Shown piece after piece: positions 44,877-55,951 of a stretch of DNA of 64,000 nt. The translations under genes and the position numbers were made by a program. Position 1 is the first letter of the stretch. Each line of letters starts with the position of its first letter. The notes under the pieces were generated by a model. It made no database searches, had not been told where the DNA came from, and saw only the letters and a list, made by a program, of their open reading frames with translations. Origin of the DNA: Salvia splendens (lineage: Eukaryota; Streptophyta; Magnoliopsida; Lamiales; Lamiaceae); contig NC_056034.1 of the NCBI RefSeq assembly GCF_004379255.2, positions 31,995,262 to 32,059,261 of the forward strand, read 5' to 3'.

Positions 44877-47800
44877 GGTTACATTGAGGTCAGGAACTAC
44901 TTATGATGGACCTCGACCGAAACAACCAAGTGGAGAGCCGAGTGGAACGAAGATAGGGGGCGACACCATCTCAGTGGAAGAGCTTAAGAGATCCATGCCT
45001 CGGATGCAGGACCCATTTTTCTTGGGGGAGACGCCATGTGGAGGAGGTGAACCCGAGAATGTACTGGTCAGGAAGGAACCCCATCAAGAGGTAGAATCCA
45101 GAACGGAGGCTCAGACCCAGAATTTGCCCAAGGAAGATTCCAAGAAGGTTGCTGAAGGACTGGTAGAGGAGAAAAAGGGGGAGAAACCATTCCCTTTCCG
45201 CTTTGTTACAAAAAGAAAGAAGGAGAACCCAGTGGACTACTTGTCGATTTTTGGGAAATTGAATGTCACCATACCATTCCTCCAAGCCGTGAAGCTACCC
45301 CCACTTGGGAAATTCATTAAGGAATTCATAGCCGGGAAAGCCCTGGAGGATGTGAAGATCATGGTAGAAGGGATCGCGTCTGCAATTGTGCAGGAGAAGC
45401 TACCGCCCAAGAGGGCCGATCCAGGTATGTTCACTTTGCATATAACTATAGGAGATGTGAAAGTCGAACATGTAATGTGTGATCTTGGAGCTTCTATTAA
45501 TGTCATGCCTTTATCAATCTATAACCAATTGAAGGGAGTTAGATTATCGAGTACTAGGGTGTTGATCCAACTGGCTGTTAGGTCATGCATAAGTCCTGAG
45601 GGTGTTTTAGAGAATGTGTTGGTTAGAGTGCATGATTTTACTTACCCTGCTGACTTTTATGTGATCAAAATGAGTGAGTCCGAGGCTAGGGAATCTAGTG
45701 GCATATTGTTATGAAGACCATTTTTTAGGACGGCCAAGACAATAGTAGACATGGCTGAGGGAACAATTTGCATTGATTTTCATGGGGAGAAGTTTACTTT
45801 TGATATCAATGAGGCCATGAAAAAGCCTATTGATTCTGAAAATGTATGCTATGTTGATGTGATTGACCCCTTAGTCCAAGATTTTCTTGAAACCGAACTA
45901 TTGCAGGAGAAACTCCAAGCTTTAGATGTGTATGAGCAAGCTGACGTAGAAGCCGCTGCATGGTGTGATCTGATCAGTAGCCAAGGGTTGACCGATGAAG
46001 AGATAGAGGGAGCAATTAAGGACTTGTGCCAGAAATCGGAATTTATTGGAGCCGCAGGGGCCAAGCTACCAGTCAATATAGAGGAACCCCCAGGGGGAGA
46101 ATTAGAAAAAGAAGGAGAAGCTGAAAGAAACCCTCTACCCGAAGACACACTTCCACCCCAAGTCGAGCTGAAGAAACTGCCATCGAATCTGAAGTATGCT
46201 TTCCTCGGAGAGGAGAACTCATATCCAGTGATCATCAGCAGCAGCCTTACAAAGGAACAAGAGGCGAGGCTACTAACTGTGCTGAGCAAGAACAAGAAAG
46301 CGATTGGATGGAGTCTTACAGATTTGGTGGGGATAAGCCCCGACGTCTGCATGCACCATATTAGGCTGGAGGAAGGAGCAAAAGCGCATCGAGATGCTCA
46401 AAGGAAGGCCAACCCTAACATGCGAGAAGAAATATTGAAGGAAATCTTGAAATTGTTGTCGCTAGGGATTATCTATTTAGTGCCGGACAGTGAGTGGGTC
46501 AGCCCGATCCACATGGTTCCAAAGAAGTCGGGAATCCAAGTCGTTCAAAATGAGAGGAATGAGCTGATCCCAACGAGGCCAGTCACGGGTTGGCGAATGT
46601 GCATCGATTACCGTAAGCTGAACAATGCGACCAGGAAGGACCATTTCCCTTTGCCTTTCATCGACCAAATGTTGGAGAGACTAGCTGGTAAGAAGTACTT
46701 TTGCTTTTTGGATGGATACAGCGGATACTTCCAAATTTATGTGGATCCTGAAGACAAGGATAAGACCACTTTCACTTTCCCATTCGGAACCTATGCATAC
46801 AGGCGCATGCCTTTCGACTCTTGCCTTCATCATTTGGACATAGTTCTAGAAAGGTGTCAAACAAAAAGTCTGGTTTTGAATTTTGAGAAGTGTCATTTTA
46901 TAGTCATTGAGGGGATTGTCCTAGGACACGTGGTTTCCGAGAGAGGAATCCAGGTGGATCGATCCAAGGTGGATGTTATATCCAATTTACCGTTCCCTAC
47001 TGATCAGAAGGGGATAATGGTTTTTCTAGGGCACGCCGGGTTTTATTGAAGATTTATCAAGGATTTCTCCAAGATCGCCCAACCCCTTACCCGACTTCTT
47101 CATAATGAAGTGGAGTTCGTCTTTGATGAGCAATGCAAGGCCGCTTTCAACCTTCTCAAGGAAAAGCTGATATCCGCACCTATCATACGGGCTCCTGACT
47201 GGGACTACCCTTTTGAAGTGATGTGCGACGCTAGCGATTATGCAGTGGGAGCCGTACTGGGTCAGAAGATCGATGGGAAGAGGTACGTAATTTTTTATGC
47301 ATCTAAGACACTGAATCAAGCCCAGCGGAATTACGATACCACTGAAAAAGAGATGCTGGCAGTGGTGTATTCTTTCGAAAAGTTCCGGCCATATTTGTTG
47401 GGATCCAAGGTCATCGTTTATACTGACTATGCAGCGATTAAGTATCTGATTGCCAAGAAAGAATCCAAACCCCGCTTGATCCGATGGGTCCTCTTGTTAA
47501 AAGAATTTGATTGGACAGTGGAAGATAAGAGAGGAGTCGAGAACAAGGTGGCGGACCATTTAAGTAGAATAGTGCAAGATGGAAACAGTGAAGAGGTGCA
47601 CGACAAGTTTCCAGAAGAGCATTTATGTGAGGTAATTTTTGAGGTCAGGAAGATTGAATGGGAAGAAGTGATGAAGCTTACTGGCCAGTACGATACAGGA
47701 AAAGGAAAAGAAAAGGTAGGGCAAGAACCATGGTATGCAGACCTAGCCAACTACCTAGTGACTGGAGAGCTTCCAGGAGTACCGAGTATTACCAAGGCCC

Positions 47801-49020
47801 AAAGAATGAACATCAAGAGTGAAGCAAAATACTACTTTTGGGACAACCCATATCTGTGGAGAGTGGGATCTGATCAAGTGATAAGGAGGTGCGTTCCTGA
47901 CTGGGAGCAAAGGGACGTTCTGATCCATTGCCACTCGTTAGCATGTGGAGGACATTTCGGATCCAAGAAGACGGCAAGGAAGATTCTGGATAGCGGCTTT
48001 TATTGGCCAACCCTCAACAAGGATGCGTACGAGTTCTGCAGAAGTTGTGAACGTTGTCAACTGACCGGTGGGATATCTGCAAAAGATGAGATGCCCCAAG
48101 TTCCGGTAATTGTATGTGAATTGTTCGACATGGGTCCGTTTCCTTCGTCCTATGGCAATTTGTATATCCTGGTTGCAGTGGATTACGTCTCCAAGTGGGT
48201 AGAAGCCAAGTCCACAAGCACGTGTGAAGCAAGGGAGGTGGCCAAGTTCCTCAAAAGTAACATTTTCAGTCGATTCGGAGTACCAAGGGCCATAATATCG
48301 GATCAAGGTACACACTTCTGTAATCGCACAATTGAAGCCTTAATGAAAAAATACGGTGTGCACCACAGACTATCAAGCCCCTACCATCCACAAGCAAACG
48401 GTCAAGCGGAGATTTCTAACCGCAAGATAAAGAAGATTTTGGAGAAGACTGTCAATCCTTCTAGGAAGGACTGGAGTGTAAGGTTAGAAGATGCTTTATG
48501 GGCATATCAGACAGCCTACAAGACCCCCATAGGGATGTCCCCGTACCGGATTAATTTTGGAAAGATGTGCCACTTACCGGTGGGAATTGAACACCGGGCA
48601 TACTGGGCAGTACAACAAGTGAATATGGATGCTACAGCCTGTGAAGAAGAAAGGAAGCTGCAGTTGCAGGAGCTTGAGGAACTTAGATTGAAGTCGTTTG
48701 ACTCAGCCATGTGGTACAAGGAGCGAACCAAACTATGGCACGACAGGAATCTGAGGACCAAGGATCTCCATGTTGGGCAGAAAGTACTACTCTTCCAGTC
48801 GAGACTGAAGCTCATGCCTGGAAAACTCAAGCCGAAATGGACAGGGCCTTATGTCATCACCGCACTCCGTTCTAATGGAGCAGTGGAGATTTCAGGGAGT
48901 CTTCCTAACTCTGAACCCTTTATTGTGAATGGGCATAGGCTGAAGGTATTTAGGGCCAATAGTGATGTGGCTGTAGTGGATGAAATCCCACTGCAACCAC
49001 ATACTCAGGTTTCATACTGA
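44821..49020 (+). pseudogene. Athila pol: protease, RT (core deleted), RNase H, integrase
   Basis: A single frame with only two stops (TGA 45712, TGA 47047). Protease motif CDLGASINVMP near 45478, the Athila DLGAS form. RT has GWRMCIDYRKLNNATRKDHF, YFCFLDGYSGYFQI, then RRMPF joined directly to DSCLHHLDIVLERC at about 46812; the segment that should contain the FMDD active site is absent. RNase [14 protein letters not shown], then [14 protein letters not shown] and [10 protein letters not shown]. Integrase: zinc-binding [12 protein letters not shown] then CRSCERCQ; core [20 protein letters not shown] and [13 protein letters not shown]. It ends without a chromodomain. RNase H and integrase look complete over 47110-49020. 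Confidence 0.93.
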
Positions 49021-49648
49021 CCGGTAGGATGGGGATTGGAATTCCACTGGGCTAGCTCCTTTTAGCGTAATGTGCATATGCGGGCAAAGTAGAATTCCAA
49101 TTTTCCTAAGGAAGATGTAAATATGGTACATATTTGGTAGTTAATTAATTTGAACCTTTGCATGCTAGTTAGTTTTAAGAAAAACCAAAAATATTTTCGG
49201 ACCTCAAATATTAATTGGGAGTACGTACTGACCATCAGAATACCATTTTGGTGAAACTCCTATTTTATTTAAGTGTCCTTTTTACTTTATTTATAATCTA
49301 GGGAAATATAGGGGGAAATCATTAAGGGACGAATTTGAATTTGTAGACTTTCTGCAGCTTTTGCAAGGTGGCAGCGGCTGGAAGGGGCGCGTGAGCAGAG
49401 AGAGTAGACACGCCGACCAATCAGGAGTCGGTATTCTCAACCGCCTCTCCCTCGAAACGACGCGATTTGGAACCGCCTATAACCGATTGCAAACCCACAA
49501 CTGCCCTATTCCAACCCATAACCAGCTGTCTCCCCAATTTTTCACTTCACAATTTCACTCTGCAAATTTTTTCTCTCTGCAAAATTTCCACCGTCACTCC
49601 ACAAACACCAACCCCCACTTTATACCCAGAATTTCACAGATCTAAGCC
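49021..49648 (+). other. Athila spacer after pol
   Basis: AT-rich, no ORF until a leader-like region (TTCTCTCTGCAAAATTTCC near 49570) before the next ORF. In Athila elements this spacer precedes an ORF that may be read from a separate or spliced transcript; no splice site can be fixed by eye. Confidence 0.5.
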
Positions 49649-52546
49649 ATGGGAAGGAAGGCATTCGCAACAAAAATCAAACCCACTTCAACCCGCAGGG
49701 AAGAAAAACCAGAATCACCACCACCGCGGGAAGAACGACCACCGAGCCCACAACCGCAACCGCAACCATCGAAGCCGGCTCCTCAAGCACCAACAATGGT
49801 CTCCTTGGAAGCAATGGTGGCGTTTCTTCGACAGCAGGACCCCAATAGGGATTGGTCGGCGGCGCTGGCCGGTTTGGGTCAAACCGGGGGACAAGAGAGA
49901 GTAATCGGAGAAAGTCCTTCGGAACCGATTGTGCCATCTACAGCAACACTCCCCACCCCCATTGCGACTTCCTCCGGAATTCCACCAGAAATAGAAGCTC
50001 CATCGACTGCCCACCACCTAAGTCCTCGAAACCCTCAGAAACTCAACAACATAGTGATTCAATGGAGATTGACCCCATTTCAGCTCATTAGGATTCCGAC
50101 TCGGAAGAACGTGAAGCGAGGAAAGGTCAGGAACATGGGAGCCTACATGGAGCAGTTGAGTAAGAGAAAACGCTGACGGCGGGAGTCGTTCCCCGAAAAG
50201 TGGCGAGGGAGGAGATAGATCTGAACGAATCAGCCAAGAAGTAGGGCCTAATGACCGATGAGGAATTTCAGGCTATTTTAGATGATGTCAATCGGATGGA
50301 AGATGACACTGCCGTGGTGGCTGAGGGGCTAGACCTCGCATCACGAGCAATAGGAGAGAGTGAAGAAGCCGAAGAAGGAAACCGCTCGGAAAGCCAAGCT
50401 AGGGAAGAAGAGATTATGCCGGAATCACCCCAGCCAGAAGCAGAGAGGGGTGATACATCTATTGAAGCACAGGAAACGAAAGCAAAAGAAACAGAAGCAA
50501 GACCAGAAGTACCCAACCCAGTGGCACCTCCGGTGACAAAACCGAAGGCCGTCAAGAGGAAGTTGGTGTTGAAGGGCGAACCTAAGGCTAGACAGCCAAA
50601 GCCGCAAAGGGTATCTCAACGATTATTAGGAAAGTGGGCAGCTAGTAAGGCGAAGCCGAACACGGAGGCAGATCCCGTGGAGATCTTGAGTGAAGAAGAG
50701 AGGACCACTCCCACAAAACCTGGGGAGGAGTCTTCACTTGTTACTGACCTAAAGGATACTGCAATGGAAACCGAAGCGGTCTCTCCAACACTGGGTGGCC
50801 AAAGTGAAGAGGCTGACGGGATGGCTGAGGGTCTGGACCTCACATCCAGGTCAGTAGGCCACAAGGAGACCAGTCCTACTACCCAGGATCCACTTTCGAC
50901 ACAAGCTGAGAATGAACCCGAAGAAGAGAAAGACAAGGATGACGGAGAGGAAGTTAGATACCGTGAAGAGAGAAAATGAAAGGGGAAGGCACCCTATGAA
51001 GAAGAAGCCCAACAACAAGAAGCCACGTACAGTGAACACTGGCATAGTCATTACCTAGTCAGTTCAGCGAGTCCAGGAACACCGGAGGGAACAAAGTGAT
51101 AGTGAATACGCTGCCAGCGAGGAATCAGCCTCCGACAGCGATATCTCTTTGGAGGATGAGGAGTACGCCGAACAACAGCTTCTGGATGATCATCGGGAGT
51201 TAGTCCACCCACCGGTAGAGAGATTAAGGTACCCGAGGTGGACAGTGGACTTCACTGACGAGATAGCGGAGGAGATGAAGCTTTTCGACTCGAAGGAGCT
51301 ACAAAAAGTTTTCGATAGCAAGGATGAATGGAGTAAGCAAGTAAAGAGCGGAAAAGGTACTTCATTTTCCTACTTTAGATGAGTTGGGTGCCCGCGAGCA
51401 GTTTCTCTCTTATTTGCACGCGTTAGGATTCGAATGGTTGTTGGAGAATGGAGATCCGAGTGTCCCGGTTAGATTAGCGAATGAGTTTTTCACGACCTTT
51501 AGGTTTAAGGTCACCACTGATCTAGATGAGGAATGTATCAGTTTTAGGCTATTTGGCGGAGAGATACGGATGAATCTGATTGAGTGGACCGTGCGTCTGG
51601 GAATTTGCAGTTTGGAGGAGGCCATAAGGCCTGAGTGGAGAAGTAGGTAGCGGGAATTCCCTGCAGACATGTGGAATTTGAGCCCCAGGCAGCATGGGAG
51701 GAGTTAACTCACCCAGCCTCTGGAGAATTTGCATCCACTCTCTCTCGCTCAATCCATTTCAATAACCCAATCCTACGCCTAGTCCAGCTTCCCTTGGACT
51801 TCAATTTGTTGGGACAGTCGAACTCCGCTGTTAGGACATCGATGACGGAGTTATACTTTCTCTGGTGCGCCAAGCACGGAAGGAAGTTACATCTGGGTTT
51901 TTGGACCGCCTACCAATGCCATCTAATTGCCACCCACCCAGTGAGAAACCTCACTCCCTGCCATATCTAGGGAGTGTTCGTCAGAAACAACATCATCATC
52001 ACGGAGGCCGAAGACTTATCCGACCAGATCATGGTGGATCCTCCTGGTCTCTTTGATACACCTTTGTTCGTCCGAACGAACACCGTTTACATGAGGCAGG
52101 GCGTACCACGTTTCTACGCAATGGGAGAAGAAGCTATACCGACTGGGAGATCTGCAGCACATCCGGGAACACAAAATCAGTAGCAGAGACAGGAAAGGCT
52201 AGAGAAGGCAGTGCAAGAGTTGGCGGAAGAGAATCAAAGAGCAAGAGCGGAGTTAAGCCGTTTGGCAACTGTGATGGAAGGAATCTTGAAAGAGTTGGGA
52301 ACCGGTAAGTTGGTCCGTGAATCTGGACCGAGTGGCCATGGAGGCCGAACTAATGAACCAAGAGTATCAGAGGAGGTATTAACCGAGACGAAAGAAGCAG
52401 AGCAGAAAGAAGAGGCAGAACAAGAGGAAGGAGACGCCGAAGAGTTGGCAGAATCTGGGAACAAACAGTCCGAGAATGAGGAGGAGCAACCGGAAGAACC
52501 ACCTGCACCACAACCTGCCCCGCGAAGGAGCAGGAGGAACAAGTGA
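49649..52546 (+). pseudogene. Athila envelope-position ORF, multiply broken
   Basis: Pieces in several frames form one decayed ORF. A basic, Pro-rich N-terminus begins at ATG 49649 (MGRKAFATKIKPTSTRREEK). Then come an acidic Lys/Glu/Pro-rich part (50251-50979) with a duplicated AEGLDL(A/T)SR unit, a block around 51149-51382 (RYPRWTVDFTDEIAEE), a globular block 51384-51970 (FLSYLHALGFEWLLENGD, FRLFGGEIRMNLIEWTVRLG, then RSIHFNNPILRLVQL and ELYFLWCAKHGRKLH), and a coiled-coil C-terminus (52211-52546, VQELAEENQRARAELSRLAT) ending in RRSRRNK. The globular part resembles the plant Athila accessory ORF family. No signal peptide or convincing transmembrane helix is seen, so I do not call it an envelope protein. 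Frame changes near 50200, 51060, 51370, 51680 and stops near 51649 and 51968. Confidence 0.7.
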
Positions 52547-52671
52547 CCACCACCCCACCTGACCAATTAGTTTTCTTTTTATTTTCAGTTTTTAGTTTTT
52601 CGTATTTTAATTGTGTTTTGTTTTTTTTAGGTAGTATAATCTGTGTAGTACGTGCGCAAACCCCTTTCATA

Positions 52672-52899
52672 ACACTTAGCCTACGCAATAGTCTAAGTGT
52701 GAGAAGTAAAGGGTTTGCTATTTTTGGCGCATGTGTTTGTGTTTTTTTTCTGTTTTCCTTTCTTGTATGCAGATCAACTCACACTTAGCCTATTTATAGT
52801 CTAAGTGTGAGGAGTTTGTTGTATATACATGTTTCATTTTGTTGGTTTCTGTTTAGATTTTTAAACTCTCCCACTTAGCCTATTATATAGTCTAAGTGT
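52672..52899. repeat. three hairpins with shared ACTTAGCCTA..TAGTCTAAGT arms
   Basis: Inverted repeats at 52672-52700, 52779-52810 and 52872-52899 have arms of 11-14 bp (for example TCACACTTAGCCTA and TAGTCTAAGTGTGA) with loops of 4-5 bases. Each has the same single C/T mismatch in the stem. They are spaced about 107 and 93 bp apart in the element's 3' untranslated region. Confidence 0.92.
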
Positions 52900-52955
52900 G
52901 AGAAGCTTTTAGTATAAGTATGTTTTGTTGAGTTTTGGTATTTCTGTGCGTCAAC

Positions 52956-53042
52956 CATACTGGCCATTACCTTTTTCCACTTCACAGCCCCATCTGAGGA
53001 CAGACATTGTGAAGTGGAAAGGGGAATGCACTGGCCAGTATG
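52956..53042. repeat. long imperfect inverted repeat (stem-loop)
   Basis: The left arm 52956-52986 (CATACTGGCCA...TTCCACTTCACA) pairs with the right arm 53008-53042 (TGTGAAGTGGAA...TGGCCAGTATG). There are 11- and 12-bp perfect segments at the base and tip and a bulged middle; loop about 21 bases. Confidence 0.9.
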
Positions 53043-54317
53043 ACATTTGTACATATATGTTATCTGTGTGTTTGCGTAGTGTCTAGGTCTAGTTTTTATT
53101 TGATTGGGCTTAAAACTCAACTGTCTTGAGCTGACGGTGAGGGGAATTGAGGGAGATAAGACATGCTGGAAAATGGAAACCACCCCCCTTAGTATCTCCT
53201 AGTCAGTATGAATGATGCGAGTATGAGAGAAAAGCCCACACTTAGAGCCAAAACACAAAAGCTCTCTTTAAATGTGAGTTAAAAGCCTAAAGTGAAACCA
53301 CTTTCCACTAATTCAGAAAAGAAAAGACTGGCTGCCACAAGGTGCCTAGGGTGAAGTGACTGCGTGTAGCAACACTGAAGGCAGTAGGAAACCCCCCCTC
53401 CTCCCAAAAAAAAATATTTATTTTCCAACCCTTAGAACCCCATTTTCTAGCCAGACACATACCAGATATAACCCCTTGCCCCTGGAATTGTGTGTGCAAG
53501 GCATAAGGCAAGAAGGCAACTGACCAGAAGGTGTACAAGAAAGCAGAATCCAACTGGGCAAGAGTGATTGAAGGCCCAAGGAAGAAAATCGACCAGGGAG
53601 TCATCCCAGGTCCCAAAAAAAGAAGGAATAAGGGTGGCGAAGCCACAAAGAAAAAAAAAAGAAGAATATGAAGAAAAATGGTCAGAAAAACTTGACCACA
53701 AAAAAGAAAGAGAAGGAATATCAAAGCCAGAAGCGCCAGCCAAGAGAAGCAACAACCAAGAGCCCAAATGCACACAGTTCCCCCACATCAAATAAAATAG
53801 AAGTTTTTGAACCTTAGAGCCTTATAAACCAAAACACTATAAACCAATAGCCCCGTTTCAAGCCTTTAAGCCCTTCAGTAGCTGCACGTGAAATCTAAGT
53901 CCGAAGCAATTGTGGTCGAGCAATATGAGAGAATGCAGTCCTAACATTCCCGGTGAAGGTATGAGTGACTGAGTGAACCTAGTGTTTGGCCGAGAGTTTG
54001 GGCGATCTTGACGAGCGGATATACTGACTGGGAGAGAAAAGGGGGGCGGCGGAAGTTCAAGGCTGTCTAAGGCCGGATTGCACCTGATCCCGAGGGAAGG
54101 GATGGTTGAAAATATAGCCCAATTACTGTGTTTATGTGTCTAAGTGTTTTAGTTTTCTTTTATGTGTTTGTCTTTGTTATGTGTTTTTCTTTGCGTCATA
54201 GTTAGAGTCTAGGGTAGGATAGAGTCGGTCAGGGGAGTAACCAGGCTAGAATTCGACTTACTTCTTTTTGTTTGTTCTTCACGCTTGAGGACAAACATGT
54301 GGTATGTGTGAGCAGTT
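53043..54317 (+). other. Athila 3' untranslated tail and polypurine region
   Basis: No supported gene. It contains an A/G-rich stretch (53560-53720, AAGAAGG/GAAAAA-rich), a GGGGGGCGG tract near 54042 and CTTGAGGACAAACATG followed by GAGCAGTT immediately before the 3' LTR. That arrangement is shared with the older Athila-like remnant at 13240-13269. Confidence 0.6.
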
Positions 54318-55823
54318 TGATAAGTCGTATTCTAGGCCTTGGTTACTAGTCAGTATGATGTGCATAATTGATTATATCTGCAAAACAGTTGCTCAAAGTG
54401 TGCAGGTTGAGTGTTCTAGCCAGTAGGCAAAGCTTCGGATACTTCAGGCGAAAAGAGCATCGGGATGTTGTTATCCTGACCCGTATGCATGCCAAAAAGG
54501 CTCGAGATAGAGAAGAAGGATAGCTGGGAAGATCAGCCACAAGCAAGGGGGCAAAAGAGTCATTTCATGTTCGAAGTCTACCCTAAAAATCAAGGGAGGC
54601 CTCCCTATAAAAGGAATCCACTTGGAGAGAAGATGGGAATTAGTTAGTTAACTCCTACGCTTAGTTAGCAATTTCTCTTCGGTAGATCCCTCCTTCAGCA
54701 TTATCCTTCGTAATTCTCGTTCCTCGCCACAGCCATGGTCACTTGAAGATCATCAGTTCGCCGGAGTTCCATTCTCTCGTTCCAGTCAGCACGATCGTAG
54801 TTAGCAGTTCCATTGCCCGGAGTGGGAAAAACAATCTTTATTTGCTTTCTAGTTAATCTTGTTTGTTTTCTCTACGTTGGATCTTTCGCATTTCCAGTAT
54901 TTTGCTTATTTTGAAGTCTTGGTTGTGATCCAAACGTTTTCTAAATGCTATGAAGTTGTTTTCCAGCATCGGTTCATGTTTGTTTTCGTTTATTTCTGCC
55001 TAGATAGCTTAGATCTAGCTGTTACGGTAATTTCCAGTGTGGAATCGCATGTTTTAACTTCTGTAGTTAATCTCTCTGAGTTTGCAAGTCTAGATAGCTG
55101 TTAGATTTTAGATCTGAATTAGTTAAGTGTGAAAACCCAGTTTACGTGATTTCTGCCACCCTGCATGTTGACCAGTAAGCATAATTGCAGTTTCAGTGTT
55201 CGATCATTTGATTCGAAGTTTTAATTGTAGATCTGAGCTGTGAAGTTTGTTAATTTGTGTTTCTCATTCATGAAATCTGAGATTGTTGATCTGAGTTTAT
55301 TCATGTTGAAGAAGATAACATCTACATCCAAGTTTGAGACCACTTTTACTTTTTAGTTACTTTTACTTTTGTCCTTTACTTTTCTACCTTTTCAGCTGGT
55401 ACCCTACAGATCTGTCAGTCTAGTCACCTAACTACCTCTTTTCCTCTGATATTCTGTTTAACCTTTTATAGTAAACTAGTACTTTCCATATACTTCCTGA
55501 AAACCATGTTCCCCACTTTCCACGTACACAACCGCCTGTCCAACACCTTTCCCACCTCCTAGTCAGTAGAGTACCACCTTAAATTCCAGTCTAGATAAGT
55601 CTCAACCCAAAGCGTGGTAGCTAACCAAACCTTTCCAGAATATCACCACAATTCCCAAAACGCATTCATCTCTGTGGATTCGACCCCTACCTTCACTATA
55701 CTACCCAGTAGAAGAGGGTTGAGGAATTATTGATACCGGGTTCAGGTTTAGCAGGGACTTCCATACTGATCAGTAGGATTCACCCTTTGCTTGAAACGAC
55801 ACCTGCACAAACCTGCTCTTTCA
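54318..55823 (+). repeat. 3' LTR of the Athila-type element
   Basis: 1506 bp, differing from the 5' LTR at about 25 sites by eye including two 1-bp indels. It ends CTCTTTCA and is followed by CTGTG. Confidence 0.97.
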
Positions 55824-55951
55824 CTGTGGTATAAATTACCACCCAGGCAAAGCCAATGTGTTAGCAGATGCCTTGAGCAGAAAGACTACGCCTCAAGTGG
55901 CTACTTTCCTCACATAAGAAAGAGGAAGAGCTTATCCGGGAATTCGCCAAG

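Larger units (their letters stand above)
41430..55823 (+). mobile_element. Athila-type Ty3/gypsy element nested in the Tekay element
   Basis: LTRs of 1508 and 1506 bp start TGATAAGTCG and end CTCTTTCA. Flanks are TTGTG (41425-41429) and CTGTG (55824-55828), a 5-bp duplication with one change. The PBS TGGCGCCGTTGCCGAGGA, DLGAS-type protease, absence of a chromodomain and a long ORF-bearing region after integrase place it in the Athila group. Comparing LTRs by eye gives about 25 differences in 1.5 kb (roughly 1.6%), so the insertion is fairly recent. RT is missing its core, so it cannot move on its own. Confidence 0.95.

Noticed and set aside
49649..52546. Calling the Athila 3' ORF a true envelope gene
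   Set aside because: No signal peptide, transmembrane anchor, cleavage site or glycoprotein features can be seen; similarity is to the plant accessory ORF family.
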